Shown in pieces: positions 1-8,411 of a DNA stretch of 54,952 nt. Below the pieces are notes generated by a model. The model did not search any database, had not been told where the DNA came from, and saw only the letters and a list, made by a program, of their open reading frames with translations. A program made the position numbers and the translations under genes. The stretch is from NCBI RefSeq assembly GCF_008042075.1, contig NZ_RDBN01000033.1:353319-408270 (forward strand), given 5' to 3'. Position 1 is the stretch's first letter; each line of letters starts with the position of its first letter. This DNA comes from Streptomyces sp. UW30. Its GTDB lineage: Bacteria > Actinomycetota > Actinomycetes > Streptomycetales > Streptomycetaceae.

Positions 1-1
1 C

Positions 2-793
2 GTCGCCCTGTTCGGCGCCGCCAGCTATCTGCCGACCTTCCTGCAGATGGTCGACGGCGCCACCGCCACCGAGTCGGGCCTGCTGATGCTGCCGATGATG
101 GGCGGCATCGTCGGCGCCTCGATCGTCTGCGGCCAACTCATCAGCCACACCGGGCACTACCGGATCTACCCCGTGCTCGGCAGCGCCCTGTCGGTCCTCG
201 GCATGTGGCTGCTGTCCCGCCTGGAGATCGACACACCCCGGCTGCACTACAGCATCTGGATGGCCGTGCTCGGCGCCGGCATCGGCATGGTGATGCCCGT
301 CCTGATCCTCGCCGTGCAGAACTCCGTGCGCCCCGCCGACCTCGGCACCGCCACCAGCGCCAACAACTACTTCCGGCAGATCGGCGGCAGTGTCGGCGCG
401 GCGATCTTCGGCACCCTGTTCGCCGGCCGGCTCGCCGACGCCCTCGCCGAACGACTCCCCGCACACGCGGGCGCCGGCCTGCCCGACCCGGAGTCCATCA
501 CCCCGCAGCTCGTCCACGCCCTGCCCCCGGCGCTGCGCGACGCCTACATCCAGGCCTACGCCGACGCCATGCCGAGGATCTTCCTCTACCTCGTGCCGGT
601 GCTCGTGCTCGGTCTGCTCATCGCCTGTTTCCTCAAGGAGACCCCCCTCGTGAACAGCGCAGCGTCCCACGACGCCCCCGCCCCCGAGGTCTCGCGGGCC
701 GCCTTGACGGTGACGGGGACGGCGGCCGGGCTGAAGGCGGGGGCGCTCGCGGCGAGGGTGTACTCGCCGGCGACCAGCTCGGTGATGACGTAG
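2..793 (+). CDS. MFS drug efflux transporter, DHA2 type, 3' part (5' end outside window)
   Basis: The reading frame is open from base 2, so the N-terminal half lies upstream of the window. The visible part reads as the last membrane segments of a 14-TM DHA2-type proton-coupled efflux pump: LFGAASYLPTFLQ, then hydrophobic stretches around GMVMPVLILAVQNSV, the SVGAAIFGTLFAG segment and a last helix IFLYLVPVLVLGLLIACFLKE. The true MFS sequence ends near DAPAPE (base 687). The following ~35 residues are an antisense reading of a copied downstream segment (inverted repeat 688-848), which also supplies the TAG stop at 791-793. The sequence after the repeat (from about 849) continues in the same frame with Ig/CnaB-like domains, so the intact gene was probably one long fusion. 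The MFS identity is sure; whether this truncated form functions is unknown. Confidence 0.85.
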   Translation, partial: VALFGAASYLPTFLQMVDGATATESGLLMLPMMGGIVGASIVCGQLISHTGHYRIYPVLGSALSVLGMWLLSRLEIDTPRLHYSIWMAVLGAGIGMVMPVLILAVQNSVRPADLGTATSANNYFRQIGGSVGAAIFGTLFAGRLADALAERLPAHAGAGLPDPESITPQLVHALPPALRDAYIQAYADAMPRIFLYLVPVLVLGLLIACFLKETPLVNSAASHDAPAPEVSRAALTVTGTAAGLKAGALAARVYSPATSSVMT

Positions 794-848
794 CCGCCCT
801 CGCGCCCGGAGCGGGTGGTGGCGACGACCTCGCCCCGGACGTTGGTGA
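688..848 (+). repeat. Left arm of a 161-bp perfect inverted repeat
   Basis: Bases 688-848 are the exact reverse complement of 1158-1318 (position sum 2006). Identity stops sharply at both ends: 687 does not pair with 1319, and 849 does not pair with 1157. This arm is the out-of-place copy, because the right arm encodes the natural CnaB-like domain while this one encodes an antisense version and introduces the TAG stop. Confidence 0.95.
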
Positions 849-1636
849 TCCCCGTGTGCGGCGGCGTGCAGCACCCCGACGGGACCGTCGTACCGCACGC
901 GGCGCTCACGCTCATCGATGTCGCCGGGCAGCAGGTCGGACGCGGCGCGAGCGGACAGGACGGGCGGTACGCGCTGGTGGCACCGGGCGCGGGGGCCTAC
1001 GTCATGATCGCCGCGGCCGGCGGCCACCAGCCGCAGGCCGTCACCGTGACCGTCGGCGAGCTCCCCGTCGAAGTGGACATCGTCCTGGGCGGCGCCGGAC
1101 GTCTCGCCGGGACCGTGATCACCCCGGACGGCACCACCGTGGACGCCACCGTCACCCTCACCAACGTCCGGGGCGAGGTCGTCGCCACCACCCGCTCCGG
1201 GCGCGAGGGCGGCTACGTCATCACCGAGCTGGTCGCCGGCGAGTACACCCTCGCCGCGAGCGCCCCCGCCTTCAGCCCGGCCGCCGTCCCCGTCACCGTC
1301 AAGGCGGCCCGCGAGACCCGCCAGGACATCGAACTCGCCGGCGGCGCCCTGCTGCGCGGCACCGTGCGGGCGGGCGGCGAGCGAAGCGCGATGGGGGTCC
1401 CCCCGGCCGAAGGGTGGGGCAGGCCCGTCGAGGACGCGCGCGTGACGCTCCTGGACGCGGCCGGCAATGTCGTGGACACCCTCACCACGGGCCCCGACGG
1501 CACGTTCCGGTTCGTCGACCTGTCCACGGGCGAGTACACCGTCATCGCCGCGGGTTACCCGCCGGTCGCCACCGTGCTCCAGATCGCCGGAGGAGGCCGA
1601 ACGGAACGCGATCTTCAGCTCGGACACGAGGACTGA
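815..1636 (+). pseudogene. Severed C-terminal part of the MFS fusion: three carboxypeptidase-regulatory/CnaB-like beta-sandwich domains
   Basis: This frame (same frame as the MFS piece) encodes three ~80-residue beta-sandwich repeats, each with the G-x-Y-x-L-x-x-L-x-x-G-x-Y-T-(L/V) pattern of carboxypeptidase-regulatory/CnaB-like folds: DGRYALVAPGAGAYVMI, EGGYVITELVAGEYTLA and DGTFRFVDLSTGEYTVI. Such domains occur fused to the C-terminus of some streptomycete DHA2 pumps, where they would lie outside the last helix. Here the in-frame TAG at 791-793 cuts them off, and the only available starts are GTG codons at 815/818 inside the inverted repeat, with no convincing ribosome binding site. There is no signal peptide, so as a separate protein it would be cytoplasmic. 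I read it as the detached tail of the upstream gene. If the repeat is an assembly or amplification artefact, this and the MFS piece are one gene. Confidence 0.7.
1158..1318 (-). repeat. Right arm of the 161-bp perfect inverted repeat (donor copy)
   Basis: This is the sense copy, coding for TNVRGEVVATTRSG through VTVKAARET of the middle CnaB-like domain. It is separated from the left arm by 309 bp (849-1157). A transcript could fold into a 161-bp stem. Confidence 0.95.
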
Positions 1637-1822
1637 GCCAGGAGCCCCGCACCCGGCCTGTCCTGCGCGGACGCGGCACGGGCGGACACCTCGCCACCCC
1701 GTGTCGCCGTGGCGATCCCGGCGCACCAATTCCCGTATTGCCGCACACCGCCGAGCGCCGGAGCCGTACGGTGGTGGGGGCGCGCAGATCTTGCGAAGCC
1801 TTGGGGAGAGAGGGCCTGGGCC

Positions 1823-4258
1823 ATGGACCGTGGCACCGAGAGGGACGGCGCGGTGACGGAACACGCCGCGTCCGGACGCATCCCACTGGCCGTGGTCGTG
1901 GTGGACCGCGAAGGCCTGGTCTCCCACTGGAGCTCCGGCGCACGCCGTCTGTTCGGCGCCGCCAAGGAGGAGGCACTCGGCCGCCCCGCCGTCGATCTGC
2001 TGCCGGTCTCCGGCGCCCTGCCGGATGACGACGACCCTTCCCCGTACGGCGCCTACGGGGCGTACGACGGTCTCGGCCACGATCTCGAAACCTCCCTCGA
2101 CGGGCGCCTGTACTACCCGGCCGCGGGCCGCGCCCGCCTCACCGTGCCCGAGCGGGACCGTGTCGACGTGCTGTGGTGGGCCTACCCGCTGGTGGGCCCC
2201 GGACCGGAGCGGCTCCTCGTGCTCGGCGCCGACGTGGGCCGGCTCCGGCAGGAGGACCCGGACGACGACCCCGGCTTCGAGCGCGTCGCGCCCGCCTTCG
2301 CCCTGCACACCGACTTCCCCGGCGCCGAGGAACTCGCGCACAAGCTCCCCGAGATCCTCCCCAGCATGAGCGTCGAGGAGAGCGCCCGCATCGTCGGGCA
2401 GATCCTCGAACTGGGCTACCCCGTCCTGGAGTTCAGCCAGAACGACCGCGTGCCCGTCACCCCCGACTGGGGCGTGCCCCGGCGGGTCGAGCGCAGGGCC
2501 CGCCGCGAGCGCGCCGCCCGGGCCGCCGCCCAGGGCTTACCCCTCCCACAGGAGTACTCCGAGGAGGGCGAGGACCTCGAGTACGTCGCCGTCCGTGAAC
2601 GCTTGGAGTTCCTGAACGAGGTCAGCGGCCGCATCGGCACCTCCCTCGATCTGTCCCGGACCATCATCGAGGTCAGCAGAGCCGTCGTGCCCCGCTTCAC
2701 CGACGTCGCCGGCACCTATCTGCGCGAACAGGTCGTCGCCGGCGAGGGATTCCCCGACGGCGCGCCGGACACGACCACCATGTGGCACCGGGTCGCCGTC
2801 GAGCACACCGACGAACCGGGCCGCTGGGACGACGTCGTGCCGGTCGGCGAGGCCATGCCCTTTCCGGCGCACACCCCGTTCTTCCAGTGCATGACCAGCG
2901 GTGAACCGGTGCTCGTGCCGCGGATCAGCGAGGAGATGGGCCACGCCATCGCCTCGCAGTTCGAGAAGCGGGACATCCGGCCGCTCATCACCGGCCGTTC
3001 CATGCTGGTCGTGCCGCTGAAGGCACGCACCGTCGTGCTCGGCTTCATGATCCTGCTGCGCCACCCCGAGCGCGTCGAGTTCAACGACATGGACCGTGTC
3101 ACCGGCGCCGAACTCGCCGCCCGCGCGGGCCTCGTGCTCGACAACGCGCGCATGTACACCTACCAGGAGAGCGTCGCCGAGACCCTCCAGGACAGCATGC
3201 TGCCGCACATCCCGCCGCGCATGGCGGGCTGCGACATCGCCACCCGCTACCTCCCCGGCACGCTGCTCGGCCGCATCGGCGGCGACTGGTTCGACTCCGT
3301 CAAACTGCCCGGCGCCCGCACCGCCCTCGTCGTCGGCGACGTCATGGGCCACGGCCTCAACTCCGCCGCCATGATGGGCCAGTTGCGCACGGCCGTGCAG
3401 ACCATGGCCGCCCTGGACCTGCCGCCCGCCCAGCTCCTGCGCAATCTCGACGACCTCGCCCAGCGCCTCGGCGACACCTACCTCGCGACCTGCCTGTACG
3501 CCGTCTACGACCCCATCGCGGGCGAACTGCACATCGCCAACGCCGGTCACATCCCGCCCGTCCTGGTCCGAGCCGACGACGGGCGCAGTGAGCTGCTCGA
3601 CCTGCCCACGGGTGCCCCGATCGGCGTCGGCGGGGTGCCCTTCGAGGCGGTACGCGTGCGCGTGGAGCCCGGCGACCGGCTCGTGATGTGCACCGACGGC
3701 CTGGTCGAGGTGCGCGGCGAGGACATCGGTGTCGGGCTCGCGACCCTCTCCGAGTCCGCCGCCCACCCGGCCGCGTCCATGGACGACGCCTGCGACACCA
3801 TCATCCGCGCTCTCAACACCCGCGGCGGCCGCAAGGACGACGTGGCCCTGCTGCTGGCCCGCCTGAACGGCATCGGTTCCGAGGACGTCGCCGCATGGCG
3901 CATCGCCCTGGACCCGGTGGAGGTCGGCCGGGCCCGCGCCGTCGTCCGCGAGCAGTTGCACGACTGGGGCCTGTCCCGCCTCGCGTCCACTGCCGAGCAG
4001 CTGGTCAGCGAGCTGGTCACCAATGCCGTACGGCACTCCCACGGCCGCCCCGTCGAACTGCGTCTCGTGCGCGGCGACACGCTGCTGTGCGAGGTGGACG
4101 ACGACGATCACGAGCTGCCGACCCTGCTCCACGCCGGCTCCTGCGACGACCACGGGCGGGGGCTTCGGGTGGTGAGCACCCTCGCGCGCGAGTGGGGCGC
4201 GAGCCGGACGAACGCCGGCAAGACCGTCTGGTTCGAACTCACGATCCCGCGCCGCTGA
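1823..4258 (+). CDS. PAS-GAF-PP2C (SpoIIE-type) phosphatase with C-terminal HATPase domain
   Basis: An 811-residue multidomain signalling protein. In order: a PAS-like sensor (about 15-140, LAVVVVDREGLVSHWSSGARRLFG), a linker, a GAF domain (about 260-435), a SpoIIE-type PP2C serine phosphatase (about 446-682) with the metal-binding segments IGGDWFD, VVGDVMGHGLNSA, NAGHIPPVL and CTDGLVE plus RKDDVALLL, and a GHKL/HATPase domain (about 692-809) with the N-box EQLVSELVTNAVRHS. Proteins of this type act on anti-sigma-factor antagonists or act as anti-sigma kinases in partner-switching circuits. The ATG at 1823 is preceded by GGGGAGAG; a GTG at 1853 is also possible. No anti-sigma or antagonist gene is adjacent, so its sigma factor cannot be named. 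Confidence 0.93.
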   Translation: MDRGTERDGAVTEHAASGRIPLAVVVVDREGLVSHWSSGARRLFGAAKEEALGRPAVDLLPVSGALPDDDDPSPYGAYGAYDGLGHDLETSLDGRLYYPAAGRARLTVPERDRVDVLWWAYPLVGPGPERLLVLGADVGRLRQEDPDDDPGFERVAPAFALHTDFPGAEELAHKLPEILPSMSVEESARIVGQILELGYPVLEFSQNDRVPVTPDWGVPRRVERRARRERAARAAAQGLPLPQEYSEEGEDLEYVAVRERLEFLNEVSGRIGTSLDLSRTIIEVSRAVVPRFTDVAGTYLREQVVAGEGFPDGAPDTTTMWHRVAVEHTDEPGRWDDVVPVGEAMPFPAHTPFFQCMTSGEPVLVPRISEEMGHAIASQFEKRDIRPLITGRSMLVVPLKARTVVLGFMILLRHPERVEFNDMDRVTGAELAARAGLVLDNARMYTYQESVAETLQDSMLPHIPPRMAGCDIATRYLPGTLLGRIGGDWFDSVKLPGARTALVVGDVMGHGLNSAAMMGQLRTAVQTMAALDLPPAQLLRNLDDLAQRLGDTYLATCLYAVYDPIAGELHIANAGHIPPVLVRADDGRSELLDLPTGAPIGVGGVPFEAVRVRVEPGDRLVMCTDGLVEVRGEDIGVGLATLSESAAHPAASMDDACDTIIRALNTRGGRKDDVALLLARLNGIGSEDVAAWRIALDPVEVGRARAVVREQLHDWGLSRLASTAEQLVSELVTNAVRHSHGRPVELRLVRGDTLLCEVDDDDHELPTLLHAGSCDDHGRGLRVVSTLAREWGASRTNAGKTVWFELTIPRR

Positions 4259-4279
4259 CCGCCCGCGCCCGGGGGGGGC

Positions 4280-4315
4280 GTACGACGGCGTACCGGTGTA
4301 CGACGGCGTACCGGT
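4280..4315. repeat. Two tandem copies of an 18-bp repeat
   Basis: The unit GTACGACGGCGTACCGGT occurs at 4280-4297 and 4298-4315, directly after a run of eight G. It lies in the 172-bp gap between the phosphatase and the methyltransferase genes. Each unit contains GTAC-N6-GTAC and ends in the palindrome ACCGGT, so it could be a paired protein-binding site, or simply slippage. Confidence 0.85.
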
Positions 4316-4430
4316 ATCGAATGCCGGGTGAAGGTATGCGCCGCGCGCTTGTGGCCGAAACCACGCCGCGATAGACCGTACTCGCCCGTGCCTTCACGAC
4401 GGGTCGCCGTCGCTACCTGGGGAGTCGGTC

Positions 4431-5156
4431 ATGAGCGTGACGAGTCGGTACCGGGAGGCCTGGGAGGGGTTCTGGCGTGAAGCCCCGGCTGAACAGGGGG
4501 CGGTGTTCTGGGACGCGGAGCCGTCCCTGACCGCCGGACGCCATGTGGCCCTCTTCGAGCCGCACCTGACCGATCCGGGCCTGCCGATGGTCGACCTGGG
4601 CTGCGGCAACGGCACCCAGACCCGTTTCCTCGCCGACCGCTTCCCGCGCGTGATCGGCGCCGAACTGTCCGCCGCCGCCCTCGACCACGCCCGGCTGGCC
4701 GACCCCGCCGGGCAGGCGACGTACCGGTTGTTCGACGCCGTGGAGAAGGCCGAGGCGGAGACGCTGCACGCCGAGTTCGGTGACGCCAACATCTATATGC
4801 GGGGCGTGCTGCACCAGGCCGAGCCGGACGACCGGCAGCTGATGGTGAACGGGATCGCCACGCTGGTCGGTGAGCGCGGCCGGGTCTTCCTCGTCGAACT
4901 CTCCGAGTCGGCCAAGCCGATCCTCGTCGGTCTCGCGCAGAGCCCTTCGGGACCTCCGCCGAAGCTCGCGCCGATCTTCCGGCACGGCATCGCGCCCGGC
5001 GAGGTCGCCGACGCCTCAGTGCCCGAGTATCTGCGCGCGGCCGGTCTCTCGGTCATCGCGAGCGGTGAACTGCCGCTGATCACCACGGAGTACGCGCCCG
5101 ACGGCACCCGGATCGAACTGCCGTCGAAGTGGGCGGTGGCGGGCCGGACGGCGTAG
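4431..5156 (+). CDS. Class I SAM-dependent methyltransferase
   Basis: A 241-residue protein with SAM-binding motif I VDLGCGNGT at residues 54-62, an acidic residue after the next strand (VIGAELSAAALDHAR), and a motif IV-like region ANIYMRGVLHQ. The N-terminus SRYREAWEGFWRE resembles small-molecule methyltransferases of the methyltransf_25/11 type. The substrate is unknown. The gene stands alone: 172 bp after the phosphatase gene and convergent with the next gene, from which a strong hairpin separates it. The ATG at 4431 follows GGGGAGTCGG. Confidence 0.85.
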   Translation: MSVTSRYREAWEGFWREAPAEQGAVFWDAEPSLTAGRHVALFEPHLTDPGLPMVDLGCGNGTQTRFLADRFPRVIGAELSAAALDHARLADPAGQATYRLFDAVEKAEAETLHAEFGDANIYMRGVLHQAEPDDRQLMVNGIATLVGERGRVFLVELSESAKPILVGLAQSPSGPPPKLAPIFRHGIAPGEVADASVPEYLRAAGLSVIASGELPLITTEYAPDGTRIELPSKWAVAGRTA

Positions 5157-5164
5157 GCGGCGAC

Positions 5165-5198
5165 GGCCCTCCCGGTGGTCCGTGCCACCCGGAGGGCC
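5165..5198. terminator. Bidirectional hairpin terminator between convergent genes
   Basis: GGCCCTCCCGGTGG (5165-5178) pairs with CCACCCGGAGGGCC (5185-5198) with one mismatch and a 6-nt loop. It sits between the methyltransferase stop (5156) and the stop of the minus-strand surface protein (5218). There is no U-tract, as is usual in Streptomyces. Confidence 0.75.
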
Positions 5199-5217
5199 AA
5201 CTCACCGTATCCGCCTA

Positions 5218-7755
5218 TCAGTTCACGGTACGGCCCTTGCGGTACGCCACCCAGCCCGCGGCGAGCAGCGCGGCCGCCAGTGCCGCGACGGAAAGCACGG
5301 TCACGCCGGTCGAGGCGAGACTGCCGCCCGCGGTGGAGGTGCCGGCGCCGGCGGATCCACCCGCTGCGGAAGCCGCACCCGTGCCGCTCGCGCCGCCGCC
5401 CGTCGTGCCGGTCCCCGAGCCGTCGTCGCCGCCCGTGCCACCGGTGCCGCTGTCGTCGTCCGTGTCCACCGGGTCCTGCCCGACGAAGCTGACCGGGACC
5501 TTGACGTCCTGGGAGCGGTCGCCGGAGAGGGTGTGGTCGCCCCGTGTCGCAAGGACGCACGTGGCCTTGAAGCAGTCGGTGTACTCGTCCTTGGCGGCCA
5601 CCGTCAGCTCCACCTTGAACGTGCCGCCCGCGCCGTACGGGACCGCCAACTCCTCGCCGTAGTCCGGCGGGTTGGAGGAGATCCACGCCGAGGAGTGCGA
5701 GCCGCCGGTCATGTCGACGCCGCCGACGCACGGGGTGGGCAGTTCGCCGTCGCCGTTGTCGACGCACAGGGCGACGTAGATGCCCTTCCTCGTGTCGTAG
5801 CCGGAGCCGGTGATCTTCAGGGTCTGGTCCTCGGTGGCGAGGTTGTTGACCGGGGTGACGGTGAGTTTCTGGCCGCCCGGGCCGGTGACCGTCCTGGTGC
5901 CCGACGGTTCGGTGTCCTCGCCGTCGCCTCCACCGCCGTTGCCGCCGTCACCGGGCTCGGTGACCGTGAGGGTGATCGGCGAAGTGCGGGTCGTGCCCGC
6001 CGAGTTGGTGAACTCGGCGCGATAGCGGTGGCCGTCGTGCGCGGCCTTCGCGGTGAAGGCGTACGTGGTGCCGCTCGCCCCCTCGACGGCCGACCACGTC
6101 TGGCCGGCGTCGGCGCTCACCTGCCAGCGGACCGTGGGCTGCGGAGCGCCCTCGGCCGCCGCGACGAAGGTGACCTCGTCGCCCGGCGCGGCCGACTGGT
6201 CCGTGGGGGACTGGACGACCTTCGGGGACATCCGCCGGTCCAGCTTGACGATCTTGCCTTCGACCGGGCTGCTGACGTAGACGGAGGTGCCGCCGGGGGC
6301 GACGGCGACCGCGGCCTCGCCGAACTGGGAGTGATTGCCCACGAGCTCGGTCGGCTTCGCGGCCTCCTCGAAGGTGTTGGTGTCGTACACCGCCAGCGAG
6401 CTGATGTCGTCGCCGTTGCCGCTGTCGCCGTTGTCCTGACGGACGACGAAGGCACGCCCGGTGCCCGTGTCGAAGGCCACGTCGGTCGTCTCGTCCGGCC
6501 CGCTCAGTGTCGTCAGGAGCTTCGCATCCTTGTCGTACACGAGCACGGAGCTGCCGCTGCCCACCCACACGTTGCCCGTGGTCGGATCGGCCTCGACGAA
6601 CCCGACGGAGGCGGCGGGCAGTTCGATGTCGGCGGTGACCGTGAAGGTCTTCGTGTCGACGCGGCGCAGCTGTCCGCCCGCGGCCGATGCGACCCAGGCC
6701 GCGTCGTGCGCGGTGTCGACGCCGAGCTGGGAGCCGCCGTCGAGGGTGAGGGTCCGGCCTGCGGTGCCCGTGGCCGTCGCGATCTCGGAGAGCGCTGCGC
6801 CCTGTGCGACCAAGGTGGTGCCGGGCTCGGCGCCGGGACCGGCTCCGGTGACCCTGGCGCCCGTCAGCCATACGCCGGCCGCTGTCGTGTCGCCGTCCTT
6901 GGCGGTGCCGATGCCGCGCAGCGGGTAGTGGAAGACGACGCCGTCACCGGGGAGCGGCGCGGCGATCAGGGCGACGTTGCGGGCCGCCATGGCGCCGCCC
7001 GTGCCGGGGGCCTGGCTGACGTGGGTGAGGACCTTGCCGTCCTTGGCGTCGAGGGCGTACAGGCCGCGCTCGTTGACGTCGCCGGTGTCGACGTAGTCCT
7101 CCGAACCGGCGTACAGCTTCCCCGAGTCGGGGTGCAGCAGCAGGTCCTTCACCTCGCCGGCCGCCGTGAACTCGGCCGCCCTGACATAGCTGACCGTGCC
7201 GGCGGGCACGTCCACACCGTCACCGCCGTCGCCGGGGCCTTGGCCCTCGAAGCCGACGGGGATGCGGACGTCCTGGGAGCGGTCGCCGGGATTGCGGTGG
7301 TCGACGCGGGTGACGACCGAGCAGGTGACCTTGGCGCAGTCGAGGCTCGCGTCCTTGGCCCTGACCGCGATCTCGACGTCGAAGGTGCCGCCCGTGCCCC
7401 AGTTCACGGCCAGGTCGCCCGCGTACTCGTCGCCCTCGGGGACGATCCACTGCGAGGAGCTCCCGGTGCCGCTCTGGTCGGCGCCGCCGAGGCACGGAGT
7501 GGGGACGCGGTTGTCGCCGTTGTCCTTGCACAGGGCGACGTAGACGGCCTTCGTGGCGTCGTAACCGGAGCCGGTGACGCGGAGTGTCTCGCCGTCGGGG
7601 TCGAGGTTCGCGGAGGCGGAGACGGTGAGTTTCTGGCCGTCCTTGCCGAGGGCCGTCTTCGGTGTGTCGGAGGCCTGTGCGGCGGAGCCGAACGTGACGG
7701 CCGCGGCCACGAGCGCGGCGGCGCCCAGGAGCGCCGCCGGTCGTCTGTACTGCAT
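5218..7755 (-). CDS. Sortase-anchored surface protein: repeat domain - beta-propeller - Ig-like - repeat domain - LASTG
   Basis: An 845-residue exported protein. Residues 1-29 are a signal peptide (LLGAAALVAAAVTFGSAAQA). The first copy of the locus repeat domain spans about 38-173 (VTGSGYD, VYVALC, PTPC, W, DC...C, VTRVDH, SQDVRIPV). A YVTN/NHL-like beta-propeller follows at about 185-507 (LLLHPDSGKLYAG, VDTAHDAAWVA, VEADPTTGNVWVG, VAPGGTSVYVS), then an Ig-like domain (about 508-602), a second repeat-domain copy (about 630-759), a Gly/Ser/Thr-rich wall spacer, and a C-terminal sorting signal with LASTG (813-817), a hydrophobic helix and RKGR. LAXTG is the class E sortase motif. It lies 14 bp after 7770-8297 and should be co-transcribed from the iron-box promoter at 8340. 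A role in haem or siderophore capture is inferred from context only. Confidence 0.85.
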   Translation of the reverse strand: MQYRRPAALLGAAALVAAAVTFGSAAQASDTPKTALGKDGQKLTVSASANLDPDGETLRVTGSGYDATKAVYVALCKDNGDNRVPTPCLGGADQSGTGSSSQWIVPEGDEYAGDLAVNWGTGGTFDVEIAVRAKDASLDCAKVTCSVVTRVDHRNPGDRSQDVRIPVGFEGQGPGDGGDGVDVPAGTVSYVRAAEFTAAGEVKDLLLHPDSGKLYAGSEDYVDTGDVNERGLYALDAKDGKVLTHVSQAPGTGGAMAARNVALIAAPLPGDGVVFHYPLRGIGTAKDGDTTAAGVWLTGARVTGAGPGAEPGTTLVAQGAALSEIATATGTAGRTLTLDGGSQLGVDTAHDAAWVASAAGGQLRRVDTKTFTVTADIELPAASVGFVEADPTTGNVWVGSGSSVLVYDKDAKLLTTLSGPDETTDVAFDTGTGRAFVVRQDNGDSGNGDDISSLAVYDTNTFEEAAKPTELVGNHSQFGEAAVAVAPGGTSVYVSSPVEGKIVKLDRRMSPKVVQSPTDQSAAPGDEVTFVAAAEGAPQPTVRWQVSADAGQTWSAVEGASGTTYAFTAKAAHDGHRYRAEFTNSAGTTRTSPITLTVTEPGDGGNGGGGDGEDTEPSGTRTVTGPGGQKLTVTPVNNLATEDQTLKITGSGYDTRKGIYVALCVDNGDGELPTPCVGGVDMTGGSHSSAWISSNPPDYGEELAVPYGAGGTFKVELTVAAKDEYTDCFKATCVLATRGDHTLSGDRSQDVKVPVSFVGQDPVDTDDDSGTGGTGGDDGSGTGTTGGGASGTGAASAAGGSAGAGTSTAGGSLASTGVTVLSVAALAAALLAAGWVAYRKGRTVN

Positions 7756-7769
7756 GGGGGTTCCTCCGG

Positions 7770-8297
7770 TCACTGGAAGGTGATCGGCACGTGGACGTCG
7801 TACTTGCGGTCCCCGCTGTCGAAGTGGTCCGCGCGCGTCACGACCGCGCACTCGACGTCCTCGCCGCAGACGCTGCCGTCGTCGAGGGTGGCCTTGACGT
7901 AGATCTGCACGCTGAAGGTGCCGCCGGCGGCGAACTTGGAGCTGTTGGCGAACATGCCGCCGAAGGTGTTGTTGACCCAGTGCGAGGCACCGGTGGAGCC
8001 GCTCTCGTCCTGGCCGCCCAGGCACGGGGTGGGCTTGTTCGCGCCCTGCGCCCCGTCGACCACGCACAGGCTGACGTAGATGCCCTGGCTCGTGTTGTAG
8101 CCGGAGCCGGAGACCGTGATGACCTGGCCCGCGGCCGTGGCCGTGGCGGGGGCGGTGAGGAGCAGGTTGTACGTCGCGGCGCCGTCGGTGACCGTGCGGG
8201 TCGAGGTCGCGGCGGACGCCGACGTGGCCAGGCCCAGGGTCAGGGCACCGGCGGCGACGACGGTGAGGGCCGCGCGGGCGGCGGGGATGGCTCTCAT
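7770..8297 (-). CDS. Secreted single-copy repeat-domain protein, iron regulated
   Basis: A 175-residue protein with a signal peptide (about 1-29, ending SASA) followed by one complete copy of the domain shared with its neighbours: VSGSGYN, GIYVSLC, PTPCLGG, W, VC...C, VVTRADH, VHVPITF. It has no sorting signal and no membrane segment, so it is probably released, which would suit a carrier that shuttles a ligand to the anchored family members. It is first in the operon with the 845-residue protein, and its ATG lies 42 bp from a near-consensus iron box (8340-8358). I cannot assign the domain to a named family with confidence; the VTVSGSGY pattern recalls the neocarzinostatin-like Ig fold. Confidence 0.8.
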   Translation of the reverse strand: MRAIPAARAALTVVAAGALTLGLATSASAATSTRTVTDGAATYNLLLTAPATATAAGQVITVSGSGYNTSQGIYVSLCVVDGAQGANKPTPCLGGQDESGSTGASHWVNNTFGGMFANSSKFAAGGTFSVQIYVKATLDDGSVCGEDVECAVVTRADHFDSGDRKYDVHVPITFQ

Positions 8298-8339
8298 GGG
8301 GAGCGGGACCTCTCTGCAGGGAACCCAAGTTCGGTTGAC

Positions 8340-8358
8340 TTAGGTAAGGCTAACCTAA
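8340..8358 (-). promoter_or_regulatory. Iron box (DmdR/IdeR-type operator)
   Basis: TTAGGTAAGGCTAACCTAA differs at one position from the 19-bp DtxR/IdeR/DmdR consensus TTAGGTTAGGCTAACCTAA. It lies just upstream of the 8297 start, which predicts repression of the 8297-5218 operon when iron is plentiful. Confidence 0.9.
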
Positions 8359-8411
8359 GTATTGATCAGTGGTGTTTGTCAATGGAAGACAAAGAGGCGC
8401 CAACGACCTCT

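Noticed and set aside
586..915. Minus-strand frame containing a perfect CnaB-like domain copy
   Set aside because: It arises because the inverted repeat places the domain in reverse orientation; there is no start context, signal or partner.
5182..7902. 906-codon open frame on the plus strand
   Set aside because: It is the antisense shadow of the surface-protein genes: Gly/Ala/Arg/Val-rich without any domain, while the minus strand has a signal peptide, repeat domains and sorting signal.
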